From NCBI GenBank assembly GCA_038025085.1, contig CM076153.1:186001-250000 (forward strand): DNA of 64,000 nt, written 5' to 3'. The stretch is from Tetragonia tetragonoides (taxonomy: Eukaryota > Streptophyta > Magnoliopsida > Caryophyllales > Aizoaceae). The position numbers were made by a program, and so were the translations under genes. The notes under the pieces were generated by a model. That model did no database searches. It saw only the letters and a list, made by a program, of their open reading frames with translations, and was not told the DNA's origin. Shown piece after piece: positions 11,376 through 22,800 of this stretch; positions within the stretch are counted from its first letter, which is position 1, and every line of letters starts with the position of its first letter.

Positions 11376-11597
11376 CGACCTATTTATCACAATATTTTTA
11401 TGTTCAAATAAATTTTAAGATTTTTTAAAATTATACGTAGGTATATAAAGAATAATGAAAAATAGTAATTAGTCAAAATGTTACACAGGTCATAACACTC
11501 ATTATTCTTCGATTAAAAAAATAAAATAATATCACTTGTTAGTTAACTTGCAATTGTACATCATATAATACTACATTTTTAAATTGTCACTCCAAAT

Positions 11598-11737
11598 ACC
11601 AACAAGCACTTAGATGAGTTGGTGAGGGACTCTTCTAGCTTTGAATGCAGCAGTGTTAAATACTTGTTGGGAGAGCTTTGCCGCCCTTGTGGTTCCACCA
11701 GGCTCGGTCCAGATTCAACCGGACGGTCTCAGATCAA
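11598..11737 (+). mobile_element. 140-bp SINE-like retroposon with 17-bp target duplication
   Basis: The 17-bp sequence AAATTGTCACTCCAAAT occurs perfectly at 11581-11597 and again at 11738-11754. The 140 bp between end in an A-rich tail (CAGATCAAAAA). The insert has a tRNA-like head (GATGAGTTGGTGAGGGACTC) and a weak B-box-like AGATTCAACC. Length, tail and duplication fit a SINE inserted by a LINE-type endonuclease. The family is not one I can name. Confidence 0.75.
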
Positions 11738-13150
11738 AAATTGTCACTCCAAATGTGATCCATGTCATTATCTTTTCTTTTCTTTTTTTGCGAAGAATTA
11801 TCTTTAAGCATATCCTTACAAAATTTATGTCTAACTTGTGTTTATACCTTCATAAAAAACGTACTTAAATATTTAACTCTTGTCATATTAACGACGATTA
11901 TCCCCACAAATAATAGTCAATATAATTTTCACATAACCTACGCTTATACCAACTGATCTAATTCTTGTTATTAAACAATCATCGATTTGATCAGATTGTA
12001 CATCCTTTTGATGTGTATTTCAGTATCTGGTATCTAAAAGATAAAAGACTTACATTTTTTCAATTGGAAAGAAATAGCGGCAATTCACTATATAGAAAAA
12101 GGGAAAATAATACGTAATTTATCAAAACGCGACACTTTTACGTTACCTGCGCTTGTACCCACAACTATATAACACTTGTTATATTACGTGGATCTATTCC
12201 CCAAATATTCATCATCTAATTTGTACCTAATAGGAGTTTTTATTGTGTTGAAAATATTAAAATTGGACATTAAAGTCATTTCAGATTGTATTAAAGTAAT
12301 TCTATCTAAAGAAAAAAAGAAAGAAAGAATATGAATAGGCTATACCAATTACTATAGGATGTTGACAACTAATTACTCACCAAAATAAAAATAAAAAGAG
12401 AAAAATAATTAATGTCCAATAAAGTTAAGGACACTTGTCACGTTACTTGCAATCTTACCCAAAACTATATACTGACACCTATTCCACAAATATCAGCATA
12501 TGTTAATTGTCAGTACATAACCTACGATTATCCCCGCAAATATAGTCAAATATCACATACCATGTAATACCCACAACTATATTACAACTTGAAAATGATG
12601 ACTTTATATGTCACTATTGTTAATTACACATGCATGCGCTTATCCCTGTAAAATTAGATAGACAAAAAAATATTAGTAACATATTTGTTGTCACATGATC
12701 GCTACGCTTATTGCCACGCTTATCGCCATAAATATCAGTAAAATATCACCTACCACGTAAATCTTAACACCCACAATATAAAACTTAATAAAGATAATGA
12801 CTCTATATGTGACCCTTATCATATATACTACACGCAAAGCCACGTCAAATTTTTTTTTTTTTCCAACAATTATAAAACTCAATAAAAATGGTGTCATTAA
12901 GTGTTCTTAAGTCTTATATTCATAAATATAAAAATTAATAAAAGTGAGGACCCAAGATTGATTTAAATTAAAAAAAATGGTCAAGTATTAAATAGGGGGT
13001 TTTTATTATTACGTTTATTACTGATTTTTAATGATCACCATAAAAATCATGATGACAAAATAAAAAGGAAAAAGAAAAGAAAAAACAATAGCCACTAATA
13101 ATGTGACAAATGTCACATCACCGACGCTCTTACCCAAAAATATATATATA

Positions 13151-13173
13151 CTAGGAAATTACCCGTGCTACGC
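13151..13173 (-). mobile_element. Helitron-like 3' terminus 2 with perfect hairpin
   Basis: Minus strand CCGTGC-GTA-GCACGG forms a 6-bp stem with a 3-nt loop, followed by GTAATTTC and terminal CTAG before T. This is the better preserved of the two Helitron ends here. Confidence 0.6.
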
Positions 13174-14435
13174 ACGGACTATCCTTTTATCAATATATTT
13201 TTAATATGCTTAGCTATTTTTATTTTATTTTCTTAAAGATACAAAAATATTTTTGAATGAAAATGATGATGGATCAAAATACTATAAATATTTTAAGTTA
13301 TTAGCTTATCTCCGAAAATATTTATCGCTAACTTGTCGAAATAATTAAATAATAATAGCTATAACTCTAAATGGGACCCTGGTTGTCACTTTATTTGATT
13401 GGTCATATTCTTGAAAATTTTAGTCACATGTCAAACAGGTGATTAAACCCTCAACCGATTTGATCCGATCTGTTTGTCCCTTAATGAGGTTTATCTGGTG
13501 CACAGTCAAATAGTAGTAAATGTGGGATCCTTGAATCCAAAAGAAAAAAAAAATAAAATTTAAAAGTCTAACCTTCTTTCGAATCAAAATAAATAAATAA
13601 AATAATAAATAATGTGAGGACTCGCCATCTCAAAAATAAAAAATTTAAATTAAAAATTAAAAAATTAAAAAAAAAAATTAAAATAACTTATGAAGATGTG
13701 ATACTTGTAGTTACGTGCACTTATACTCACAACTACGCATGATCTATCTATTTATCACTATATTTGAATATATTAAATATTTTTTTATAAATAATAAAAA
13801 TGTATATTAGAAGTATTTATCAAAAAAAAAATGTATATTAGAAGTAGCTTCCAACACAAAAAAAAAATATACGACTTACTAAACTATCACTCTAAATGTG
13901 ATCATCGTCATTTTATTTGCTCATATCTTACAAATTTTAGTCACTTATCAAACCGATGTTTATGGCCTCAAATATAAAAATTAATTAAACAGGTATCCCT
14001 TATCATAATAGCGACTTTTATCCCTACAAAAGACTATTAACTTTTATACATAAACGACGCTCATACCAACTGATATAATTTTTGTTATTACTCAACAACC
14101 GGTATGATCCCATTATCCCATAATGTGTGTTTTGCTAATAAGAAGTTGAAAGAATAACCTTCTTTCGAATGGGGGAAATTTTTGTGACAACTCAGGACTC
14201 GTTATCTATATAAAAGAAGAAATTATAATTTTATAAAAATGTAACACTTGTAGTTACCTGTGCTTATAACCCCAACTACATAACAAAAAAATATATATAA
14301 CACTTTTTTAAATATTTATATTTGATCCTTTTTTTTTGTCTTGAATGAAAAAAGAATTAACTCATTTAATTAAAGCATTACATTTATGTCATTTTAGATT
14401 TTATTAATTTTATTCAATTTTTAAAGAAAAACTAG

Positions 14436-14890
14436 TTATAGTTTGTTTGTTTATAACATCTAAAATATTTTCATTGGTACAAACTTGAAATAATTTATTT
14501 GCCTATGTCACATTTTGCTACGAAATAATCTCTGAACTTCTGTATCTATACTCAAATCAACTTTCTTGCTTTCCTGTTTGATTCTAGTTGCATGCCCCGC
14601 ATGATGCACGATTTTATTTAAATAAATTTGGTTCCAAATAAAAACATTTCATTGTAATAATTTATTAGATACATTCTATATAGATATATGGTGCCTAATA
14701 GAAGATACATGCACCTATACTAATACTAATTGAATATACATTTACATATACTATGACATTATGCTAAGAATTAAATAGTACTAATAGAAGATATATACAC
14801 CTATACATTTACATTATTTGATCGTATGCCAATATTTGCTCATGTGTCAAAATTTACGTGTCAATCTAGCAATAGTGCATATTTCCCGTG
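14436..14890 (-). repeat. Second copy of the 10861-11345 block
   Basis: The block starting near GTTTGTTTATAACATCTAAAA parallels 10866 onward, with shared landmarks in the same order: TTATTTGCCTATG, AATCAACTTTCTT, TTGCATGCCCCGC, TAATTTATTAGATACAT, AATAGAAGATACATGCACCT and GTCAATCTAGCAAT. Divergence is moderate. It is consistent with the 5' ends of two Helitrons of one family. Confidence 0.7.
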
Positions 14891-15199
14891 CATTGCACAC
14901 TTTATTTAAATTTTGTTTGTTATACTATTTAAATTGGGTAGTAAACTTCATAACATACATTACTTTAAAAAATGTTAGTAAATTGAACTTGGTGGTTTTT
15001 CTTTCCTATAGAAAGCAAATTATATACTTGTAAATCATGAATTCTGAAACGAATATCAAAGACATGAAGACAATTCTGTAATCCTTAAAGCATATTTCGT
15101 GCCAAAAAAATACTTTCATTCAAAAAGTATGAAACAATATTTGTTGGATTTGTCTTGAAAAGTAATTTCATACTATTACTTATTTACTATAAATGAAAA

Positions 15200-15291
15200 T
15201 TATGGTCAAAATTCGACTTATAAAGGTATGTAATTATGGTTATTATTATGGTCAAAATTCGACTTATAAAGGTATGTAATTATGGTTATTT
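15200..15291. repeat. 46-bp tandem duplication
   Basis: Two almost identical copies of a unit beginning TTATGGTCAAAATTCGACTT, at 15200 and 15246. Confidence 0.85.
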
Positions 15292-15906
15292 TTTAGAGTA
15301 ATGTATCGAAGCCTACTTGTCAATATAGTAATTATTTATATTTTATTATACGCCCCATCCGATGCACAAACTTGTAATCATATTATGAAATATAAAACGT
15401 AACTAAAAATAAACCATACAAAAAGAAAATGTGTGGAATAACACTAAACTTAGGATGATACAAATTTTTAAGTTATTATAACGCTCTTTTAATCATACAA
15501 CAACTCAATTGAGCAAATAGATATTTTTTGTGATTATTATATGCATGTATTATTATAAAAAGATTTAATGAAATGTATTTGTATGATACATGTACTTGAC
15601 TTTTGGAGAGAAAACATTGTTTAATAAAAGAAAATATGTATTAACGTAGGTTCATGCATGTTAAATAAAGATGATATGACAAGTTATGTGGATGTGCCTT
15701 GCTTATGTGGATGTCCACTTGTCCATCAAGCAATTGTGCACATCCACTTATATATATATATGATAGATAAGAAATATGAACATTTTCTAGCAATTATTAA
15801 AGGATCTTATTTATGACAACTAATTGGTGACCATAGTTAAACAAAAAAAAAAAAAAACAAATAAAAACCAATTAAATTGTGACACTTGTCACATTACCGG
15901 CGCTCT

Positions 15907-15947
<41 letters not shown>

Positions 15948-15973
15948 TATTAGATATAATAGATTAGCTTTTA

Positions 15974-16246
15974 GAGGTGTTTGGATATTGACTTGTGGGG
16001 TGATTTTTAGCAAAATTAGATATTTGACCAATCTACCATTCAATATTTGGTGTTTGGATGTTAGTTTGTGAGATTGTTTTTTGGGTTCCCACAAATCAAC
16101 TTTTGAAAAGTCAAAAAGGGTAGCTTATGGGTATTGACTGGTCGCATTAATGTAATCCAATGATAAGATAGTGCAAGATTTGCAATTATTCACTTCTATA
16201 TCATCAAATTCCTTTATCATATATATGGTGGAATCCAAACGTGCTC
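15974..16246. mobile_element. Tourist-like (PIF/Harbinger) MITE
   Basis: A 273-bp element flanked by TTA on both sides (15971-15973 and 16247-16249), the PIF/Harbinger target duplication. Its ends are GAGGTGTTTGGAT and, inverted, ATCCAAACGTGCTC, imperfect terminal repeats of the GAG...GTTTGG type. It has no coding capacity. A (TA)n run adjoins on the left. Confidence 0.7.
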
Positions 16247-16493
16247 TTATTATATATATGAATGTCTTTATAGGTCATTTTTACATATTACCACCTAATG
16301 CTACCAACCAATGTTACCAAATATCTTTTTCCAGACATGCAATATTACCAGTTGGTCAAATCAGCTAACAATACCGACCGATTAAATTTTAAGAAGTTTT
16401 TGTTCCACGATATCGCTGGGACTTCCTTAAGGGACTTTCGCTTACTGATCACCTATTCTAAATAATGGGATACCAGAATTATGGATAAACAAT

Positions 16494-17641
16494 GGATTTT
16501 TTGTTCAGAACTACCTTGTTTAGGGTGGGTTTTGTGACTTACTACCTTAAAAGTTTTTTTTTGTGGGGAACTACCTTAGAAAGCCAAAAACCTTGTTGAC
16601 CAGTACCTTTAACCATATTTTCGGGTATATTTTTCTGAAATCCCGAAAATGCCCTCACGTGAGGCGCACGTGAGAGCACTTAAATGAAACCCCCCCTTTT
16701 ATTCAGTTTTAAGCCCTTTTTATTTCTTCTTCCCTATCTCCATTGAAGGATCTCCATTGATGGCCTCTCTCTCCACTTACATTTTTATTCCTCGTGCCAT
16801 AAACACACAAAAGCAAAACCAAACCAAAGCAACGAACAAGAATCATCAATTCAAAGAAAAGAAATTCGAAACCAAGAACTTTCAAGTTTTTTTGAAGCTC
16901 CTTTAGAACTAATTAGCCTTATTATTGTACTTTATTTGATTCATTTTTTGGGTTAATTGATTATAAATATAAGGGAAAAAATGTCAAGCACATCAGCTAT
17001 TGGTGATTCAGGCAAAGTTTCAGGTCAAAGGATGAGTTTTTCACAGACTTGTAACCTCCTTAGCCAGTATGTTAAGGAGAAACGCGCTCTTTCTCTCTCC
17101 CCAACTACTCCAGACCATCGTGCTCCTGGTACTTTACCTTTCTCTCTCTTGAATTATATTAGATCTGAACATAATTTGGTGGGTCTTAGATCTGAGCTTA
17201 TTATGGGTTTTAGAGTAAATGAAGAGAAATTTGATGGGTTTTATTTTGTTTTTAATTTAATTTAATAGGTGTAATGGGAGCAGCTGAAGGTCAAGGGTAT
17301 AGCAATAACAGGGCAACAATGAATTTGTTTCCTGTGAAAGCAATAAGTGCTGTAGCTGAAGATTCTTCAAATGGGTGTATTGGAAGAACTATTAATCTCT
17401 TTCCTCAAGTTTCGGGGATTAATTCATCTAAGTGCTTAAAAAGGGCTTAAAACTGAATAAAAAGGGGGGTTTTATTTAAGTGCTCTCACGTGCGCCTCAC
17501 GTGAGGGCATTTTCTGAAAATATGGTCAAAGGTACTGGTCAATAAGGTTTTTATTTTTTAAGGTAGTCCCATAAAAAAAAACTTTTAAGTAGTAAGTCAC
17601 AAAACCCACCCCAAACAAAGTAGTTCTGAACAAAAAAATCC
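16494..17641 (+). mobile_element. Pack-MULE carrying a JAZ gene fragment
   Basis: A 1148-bp element with a perfect 9-bp target duplication ATAAACAAT (16485-16493 and 17642-17650), diagnostic of Mutator-like elements. The terminal inverted repeats are over 200 bp long, starting GGATTTTTTGTTCAGAACTAC. They run inward to the ACCCCCC/GGGGGGT stretch next to TTCAGTTTTAAGCCC, with one indel of about 25 bp. Within each arm lies a palindromic CCCTCACGTGAGG followed by CGCACGTGAGAGCAC. No transposase is present. The interior is a two-exon JAZ fragment with part of a 5' leader. Confidence 0.9.
16981..17450 (+). pseudogene. Captured JAZ/TIFY10-like N-terminal fragment
   Basis: Two exons (16981-17128 and 17269-17450) join in frame to an open 109-residue reading frame. 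The start, MSSTSAIGDSGKVSGQRMSF then SQTCNLLSQYVKEK, matches the N-terminus of JAZ repressors (TIFY10 group). The second exon contains TMNLFPVKA and TINLFPQV. The fragment stops when it runs into the right terminal repeat (last residues KCLKRA). It therefore lacks both the TIFY/ZIM domain, which mediates NINJA binding and dimerisation, and the Jas domain, which binds COI1 and MYC. The intron is retained, so capture was from genomic DNA. A full JAZ cannot be made. Whether the short peptide is made is unknown. Confidence 0.85.
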
Positions 17642-17898
17642 ATAAACAATACTCGGTGATTGATTAATGAATAAGCATAGAGAATAGAGGTGTTTGGGGA
17701 TTGATTTTGCAGAGGGCCCGAAACGGAAAAGGCCCAAAAGGCTACAAATTGAAGTTGAGGTTCCGCATAGTGGACTCGAGTGGGGTGGCATTAGGTTTAA
17801 GGAGAGTGGGGAAACTTGAGAGTAATTCATTTTTACAATTTTTGGAAATTGTTGGTTCCGGTGCCCGGCGACAACCTGCTGCCGTCGACAACGAAACC

Positions 17899-19000
17899 AT
17901 GAAGCTTGTCAGGTCAACTTTACTTTAGCCCCTTCTTTTTTTATTTTTGAAGTATTTACTTAATCATTTAAAGCTTACTTGTTTAAAATTTAAAATTTAT
18001 CATCAGGTTTTTGATGAAGCTGAACAATGAGACAGTTTCCATCGAGCTCAAAAACGGAACCGTCGTTCATGGCACCATCACTGGTCCAGCTACTCTCCTT
18101 GTTTATTTATTTATTTATTAATTTTCGAATCAATTGAATTGTTTTTGTGGTTTTCATTTTTGAAGGATTTGCTTCTCTTTTCAATTTTCTCTTGCCATTG
18201 CTGTAGAGTTAAAAAGAGTAGAGAGGGTTATCTGATTTGCCGTATGAGGCAATTTATTAATTAAATAAATATTGGATGGGAATTTCCAGCCTTGAGAGCG
18301 AGTAATGTAATCAATTCCCCCTCAACCCAACTTCAATTGAGTTGAATCAATAGGGTTGTTACAACTCCTGCCCAAAAAAAAAAAAAAAAAAAATACAAAA
18401 TTAGGGTTACAAAACCATCTAAACCCCTAAAACAAAACAATACTAACTTCCAACAAAACCATATTTAGTGAGGATCGGATGGTGCTAGGATTTTATGCAA
18501 AATCCATTCATTTGCAGCAATTAAAACCTGTATAGTTAAACATGTTTTCCATTTTATTATATTCAAACCCTGCCAGTGTTTGTTTGTTGAATCTATATAT
18601 CATCAGCTTATTAGTGTTTTGATTCACTATACTTTTAGTTATTGTGTTATTGCATGGTGCAGGGGTTGACATTAGTATGAATACACATTTGAAGACTGTG
18701 AAACTTACAGTCAAAAGGGAAAAATCCAGTCAGTCTCGACCACCTAAGTGTGAGGGGGAACAATATACGCTATTACATCCTTCCTGATACCTTAAATCTT
18801 GAAACCTTACTGGTTGAAGAAACTCCTAGGCTCAAGCCCAAGAAACCACCTGCGGGTGCTTTACCGCCATTCTCTCTTTCTTTTTCTATCTTCTTCAACT
18901 TCAACTGTGTTTATTGTTTCTCATGTAAATGGTTTCTGAAACAGGAAAACCTTTGGGACGTGGCCGGGGCCGTGGACGTGCCCGTGGACGAGGCCGCTAA
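17899..19000 (+). pseudogene. SMD1: Small nuclear ribonucleoprotein SmD1, frameshifted copy
   Basis: Four exons (17899-17912, 18007-18083, 18663-18855, 18945-19000) encode a core spliceosomal SmD1. Conserved parts are [40 protein letters not shown], and after the lesion [20 protein letters not shown] and an RG-rich tail ending RGRGR. SmD1 is part of the Sm ring on U snRNAs. The exons sum to 340 nt, one more than a multiple of three. The extra base is an A in the run at about 18713-18716 (…VKLTVK, then out of frame). Translation as given would stop at about 18786 after roughly 70 residues, losing half of the Sm2 motif and the tail. Introns, both flanking frames and the stop are otherwise normal. 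It is thus either a young pseudogene or a homopolymer error in the assembly. Confidence 0.85.
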
Positions 19001-19540
19001 ATGCTTGCATCCAGTTTCAGGACATGTAAAGATCATCTCTAGTATCAGACTATCAGTTAAGTATTATATGGAAAGACACATGTCTATTTTTCTAGATTTA
19101 GAACAGATTCGGCTTTAGCTTCACTAATAGTAGCATTTGAAGATTGGTGATTTTTTGTGAGGCTTGGTGCCTTGCACTTCACAAGGCCTTTCTAATGATA
19201 GTTGGCTGATACCAATCATGCAATATTTTCCATTGTTATTCCATTCTAGATGTTTGTCCAAGTTCTTGACACTTGGTATCTGATATTATTTACAAATGAT
19301 TAGTCTCCATTTCTTTTGCCCATATCAGCTTCTTTTGCTAATTTTGTTTCTCATTCTATGAAGAGGTTTTTGTCGGTGTGATCCCAGTAGGCAGACACGT
19401 CAAGTTATCACAATATCACATACATTTCAATTGCCCCAAAGAGGGGGCAAAACCAAGTATTTTGGTGAAGTTGTTTGAATGAGTCTGTTGGGATTGTGTT
19501 TTGACACTCTTTCTGAAAGATAAAAATAAATTATATATGT

Positions 19541-19585
19541 AAATAAATACTGTTTGAATAATATTTATTCAAACAGTATTTATTT
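19541..19585. repeat. Perfect 20-bp inverted repeat
   Basis: Two perfectly complementary 20-nt arms (AAATAAATACTGTTTGAATA and its inverse) are separated by 5 nt, downstream of SmD1 and downstream of the Sip1-like gene, which converges on it. It lacks the T-run of a terminator and looks like a small foldback or MITE remnant. The rest of 19001-19808 shows no gene. Confidence 0.8.
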
Positions 19586-19808
19586 ATTGTTTGATAAAAA
19601 AAATTATATTGATATCCCTCGAAGCGAGAAAAGAACAGGCATGAAGATCAAAGTTAACGGATCGTGTATTAGCATTTCATGGTAATTTCTTCACAATTGA
19701 ACCTTATGTAGTCCTTACACTGTTACACAACTATCTAACCGAAGTTGGCCGGTATTGGCAGAGATTTCACTGTCCAATATTTTGTGGGATAAAAATATTT
19801 CATGCCTG

Positions 19809-22800
19809 TTAAGGGGATCTCTCCAGGTCCCATGGTTTCCTTGAAACCATGTCAGTACAATGAACTCCACTTCCTTGTAGTTCAACACTGATGTTCCAGA
19901 GATACAACTCTTTTTCGGGAGTCCTCAACGTCAGGGTAACCAGCCCAGACGCGGCTTCATAGTGGAAGCCTGTTTCTTCAGAGTCAATAAGAATCCTCTT
20001 TGGTTGGATTGAAGAATAAGCCCCAAATACACCACAACCACGAGCTTTCAGGCTTACTGTGCCACTTGTTTCAGACTCATACTTGAAGTCCTTAATGGCA
20101 GCTCCTGGGTTGAACATCTTAATTAGCCCAATTGGGGCAAACATAGCGCCATTTGACAACTCCGTTGCAGGAACCACTGTAAAAATTTCATATTCTTTGG
20201 CTTGCAGTGTGACAGGCAAGGATGCATTTAGAGGAAGGTATACAACTTCTCCTGCAATTAAAGGAGAAAAACCCATAAATAAACCAACCAGCATGCTTTC
20301 AACAATCATTTGGCTTAATGCAGACCACGAAAGAGAGATCACATACAGGACATACCCCCAATATGTGCATATACAGCAGCATCCCCTGACCATCTTGCAT
20401 CAGCAATCTTGTTTAGATAATTTACATCATGAGCTCGGACAGTGCCAGTAATTGTGCCAGGTTGCTCGTCATGGACTATATTCCTCTTTCCAATCTCACA
20501 CCAACCTGCTCCTTGGCAATTGAAGACCCCAATGACCCCAGTGTAATCGTTCATGTTCCATATCTTTAAAAGACTGCGGCATATATCAAAGACGGAACTT
20601 ATTAAACAAACAGAGTCATCGACAAGGACAGTAAGAACAAAGCTGAAACATGCGTATTGATATAAGCTAAACAGAATCATTCATGTTCTTCTACCAATTA
20701 ACATGTTTGATTTGGTAATTAAATTACGTAGCAACATGATTACCTTTTCCCATCTCTTGCAGGGTCTGAGAATAAGCAATCCCTAGTGGGCCTACCAGGC
20801 AATTTGGCTCTCAGTATAGAACCATCAGGAAGTACAAGCTTTTTCAGTAAATCAAAGTCATGCTGTCCAGGTTTGTCACTGTAGGTACCAAAGCAAGCAA
20901 CTTAAAACTAGTGTAGAAACATAAGCTTTAGTAGGGGGGAGGGGAGGGGAAGAAAAAACACACACCCTGACTGAAAGCCAAGTTCAAAATGCTATAGCAT
21001 ACCTGACATAAATTGCACAGCCACCAACTGCCCGAGCTGCCGCGTGGTATTCAGCCATATGATGTAAGCTCTGCCGTACAATATTTCAACTTAAGCTCAC
21101 TCCCCCTTCCAAAAAAAAATGTGGATCTGAGACAAACAAAGCAAAAGAGAAGCGGGTTTTTTCGGACTTACATGAAACATATCCCAATCTGGCTGCATGA
21201 ATTCTCCAAGAAAAATAGCATTGTATGCAACAGAAGCAATGTGAATTGTGTGTGACGCTGGATCTCTCGGCCAAAAGACGCTCTTATAACAGCTGCCCGC
21301 TTTGCACTAAAACACCAATAAATTGCATCAATTGACCAGAGATCCAAATTGTGAAGCTGAAGCCCAGAAGAACAGAAGGAAAACCAGGAAGATCAGGTGT
21401 ACCTGTATAAACCATCAGTGTTGTGGCTCATGCAAGATATCATTCCATTAGCAGGGAAATTCCTAGCAATTGAAGCCTCTAGTGCCCTGTGATACTTTCT
21501 GGCAAGACTGACTCTTCCCCCACAACCAGCGCCAAGTGTCTCGAGGACATTTTGGACATCAACCTTCACCCCATTTATACCAGCAGAGGCAAGGTAAGAA
21601 TGGAGCTCATCATAGAAATTGAAAACTTGTTCAGGGTTCACAAGTCCAAGCCCATTCTTTGCCATGATCTCCAAGGAATTATCAGGATATTCTACATGCT
21701 CATTTGATTGAACACCTGGGGATGTTTTTGGGTAGCTTAACTTGGATTCATATATTTCCATCTCTGGAACACCTGGTTTAACACCTCCCCAGTATCCTGT
21801 TATTGCATGCCAGACATAGACATACCTGCAGGCAGACATGACAAAATTTGGATGTTAGAACAAAAGCCAAAGGTGGCCGGTGCAACAAATGCATACAGGA
21901 AGTTGGACAGAATGTTAACATACTTAAGGGTGTGATCTTGTTTGATTTCAGCTATGATATGACGAAATCCATCCTCCACTCGATGTCCTTGTTTCCCATG
22001 TTTCTGGAATTTGTGATTCTCCTTGATGTGTATTAGCCTATTAGCAAAGCTGATATGGCAGAAGGAATATTAGAATCAGAATCAACAATAGTGACATGGA
22101 TGATATGGGAGAGATAGGTAGGGAAGAAAAAAGAGTGATGGAGGGGTTAAGTTAAGCACTGACTTGGCACAATGATCTTGTTGACATGGGACACTGTTGG
22201 GATCCATGGCTACAGGACTGCCATCCATCATCGATTATAACGAACTTTGGAGGAGTTGCGCCCTTTGCGAAACTGCAGAAATGGAATTGGTTGAAGAAGT
22301 GGATGGATGAGTTAATAGTATATATATGAGTAAGTGTGTGGTTAGCGCGGTTGTGATGGATGAAAATGAAGTTTTCAGATTCAGAAAACTAACAGCAGAT
22401 GATATTGATATTGATATTGATATACAATATACGTACATACCTTTGTAATCCCTGGTTGACTCCCTGTGCAGTGACATTGGTGTAAAATGCATCCCAAGTG
22501 CACCACCCAAACCAGTTCAACATATCTGGCATCTGACCCCGCGGCGCCAAGCAAGAAAAACAGGTAAGGAACTTTATTTGCCTTGTTTTAAAGTTGAGCT
22601 ATAAAAATAAAAACCAAAGAAAAAGGCACTCTCTACCTTCTTTCTATCACGATGACAAAACGTGTGAAGATGTCTTTCCACACTCCTGCATTATCCATTT
22701 TATTTAATTTGATTTACAGAACAACATAAAGCGAGCATATCATTATCAGGAAATGGAAATGGTAATCCAGTTATCAGGAAATTACTTGACGGCGTTGGTA

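Larger units (their letters stand above)
10861..15765 (-). mobile_element. Cluster of Helitron-like elements, gene-free
   Basis: AT-rich region without any gene. Two sites read on the minus strand as Helitron 3' ends: a GC-rich hairpin, about 11 nt, then CTAG followed by T (at 11348-11375 and 13151-13173). The second hairpin, CCGTGC/TAC/GCACGG, is perfect. A block of about 480 bp at 10861-11345 recurs at about 14436-14890. A shorter related end, with AGCAATTGTGCACATCCACTT, lies at 15720-15760. A degenerate motif around CACTTGTCAC-TTACC-GCGCTTATACCCACAACTATAT recurs at about 12124, 12430, 13103, 13687, 14240 and 15878. No RepHel protein is visible, so these would be non-autonomous. Exact 5' ends were not resolved. 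Confidence 0.55.
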
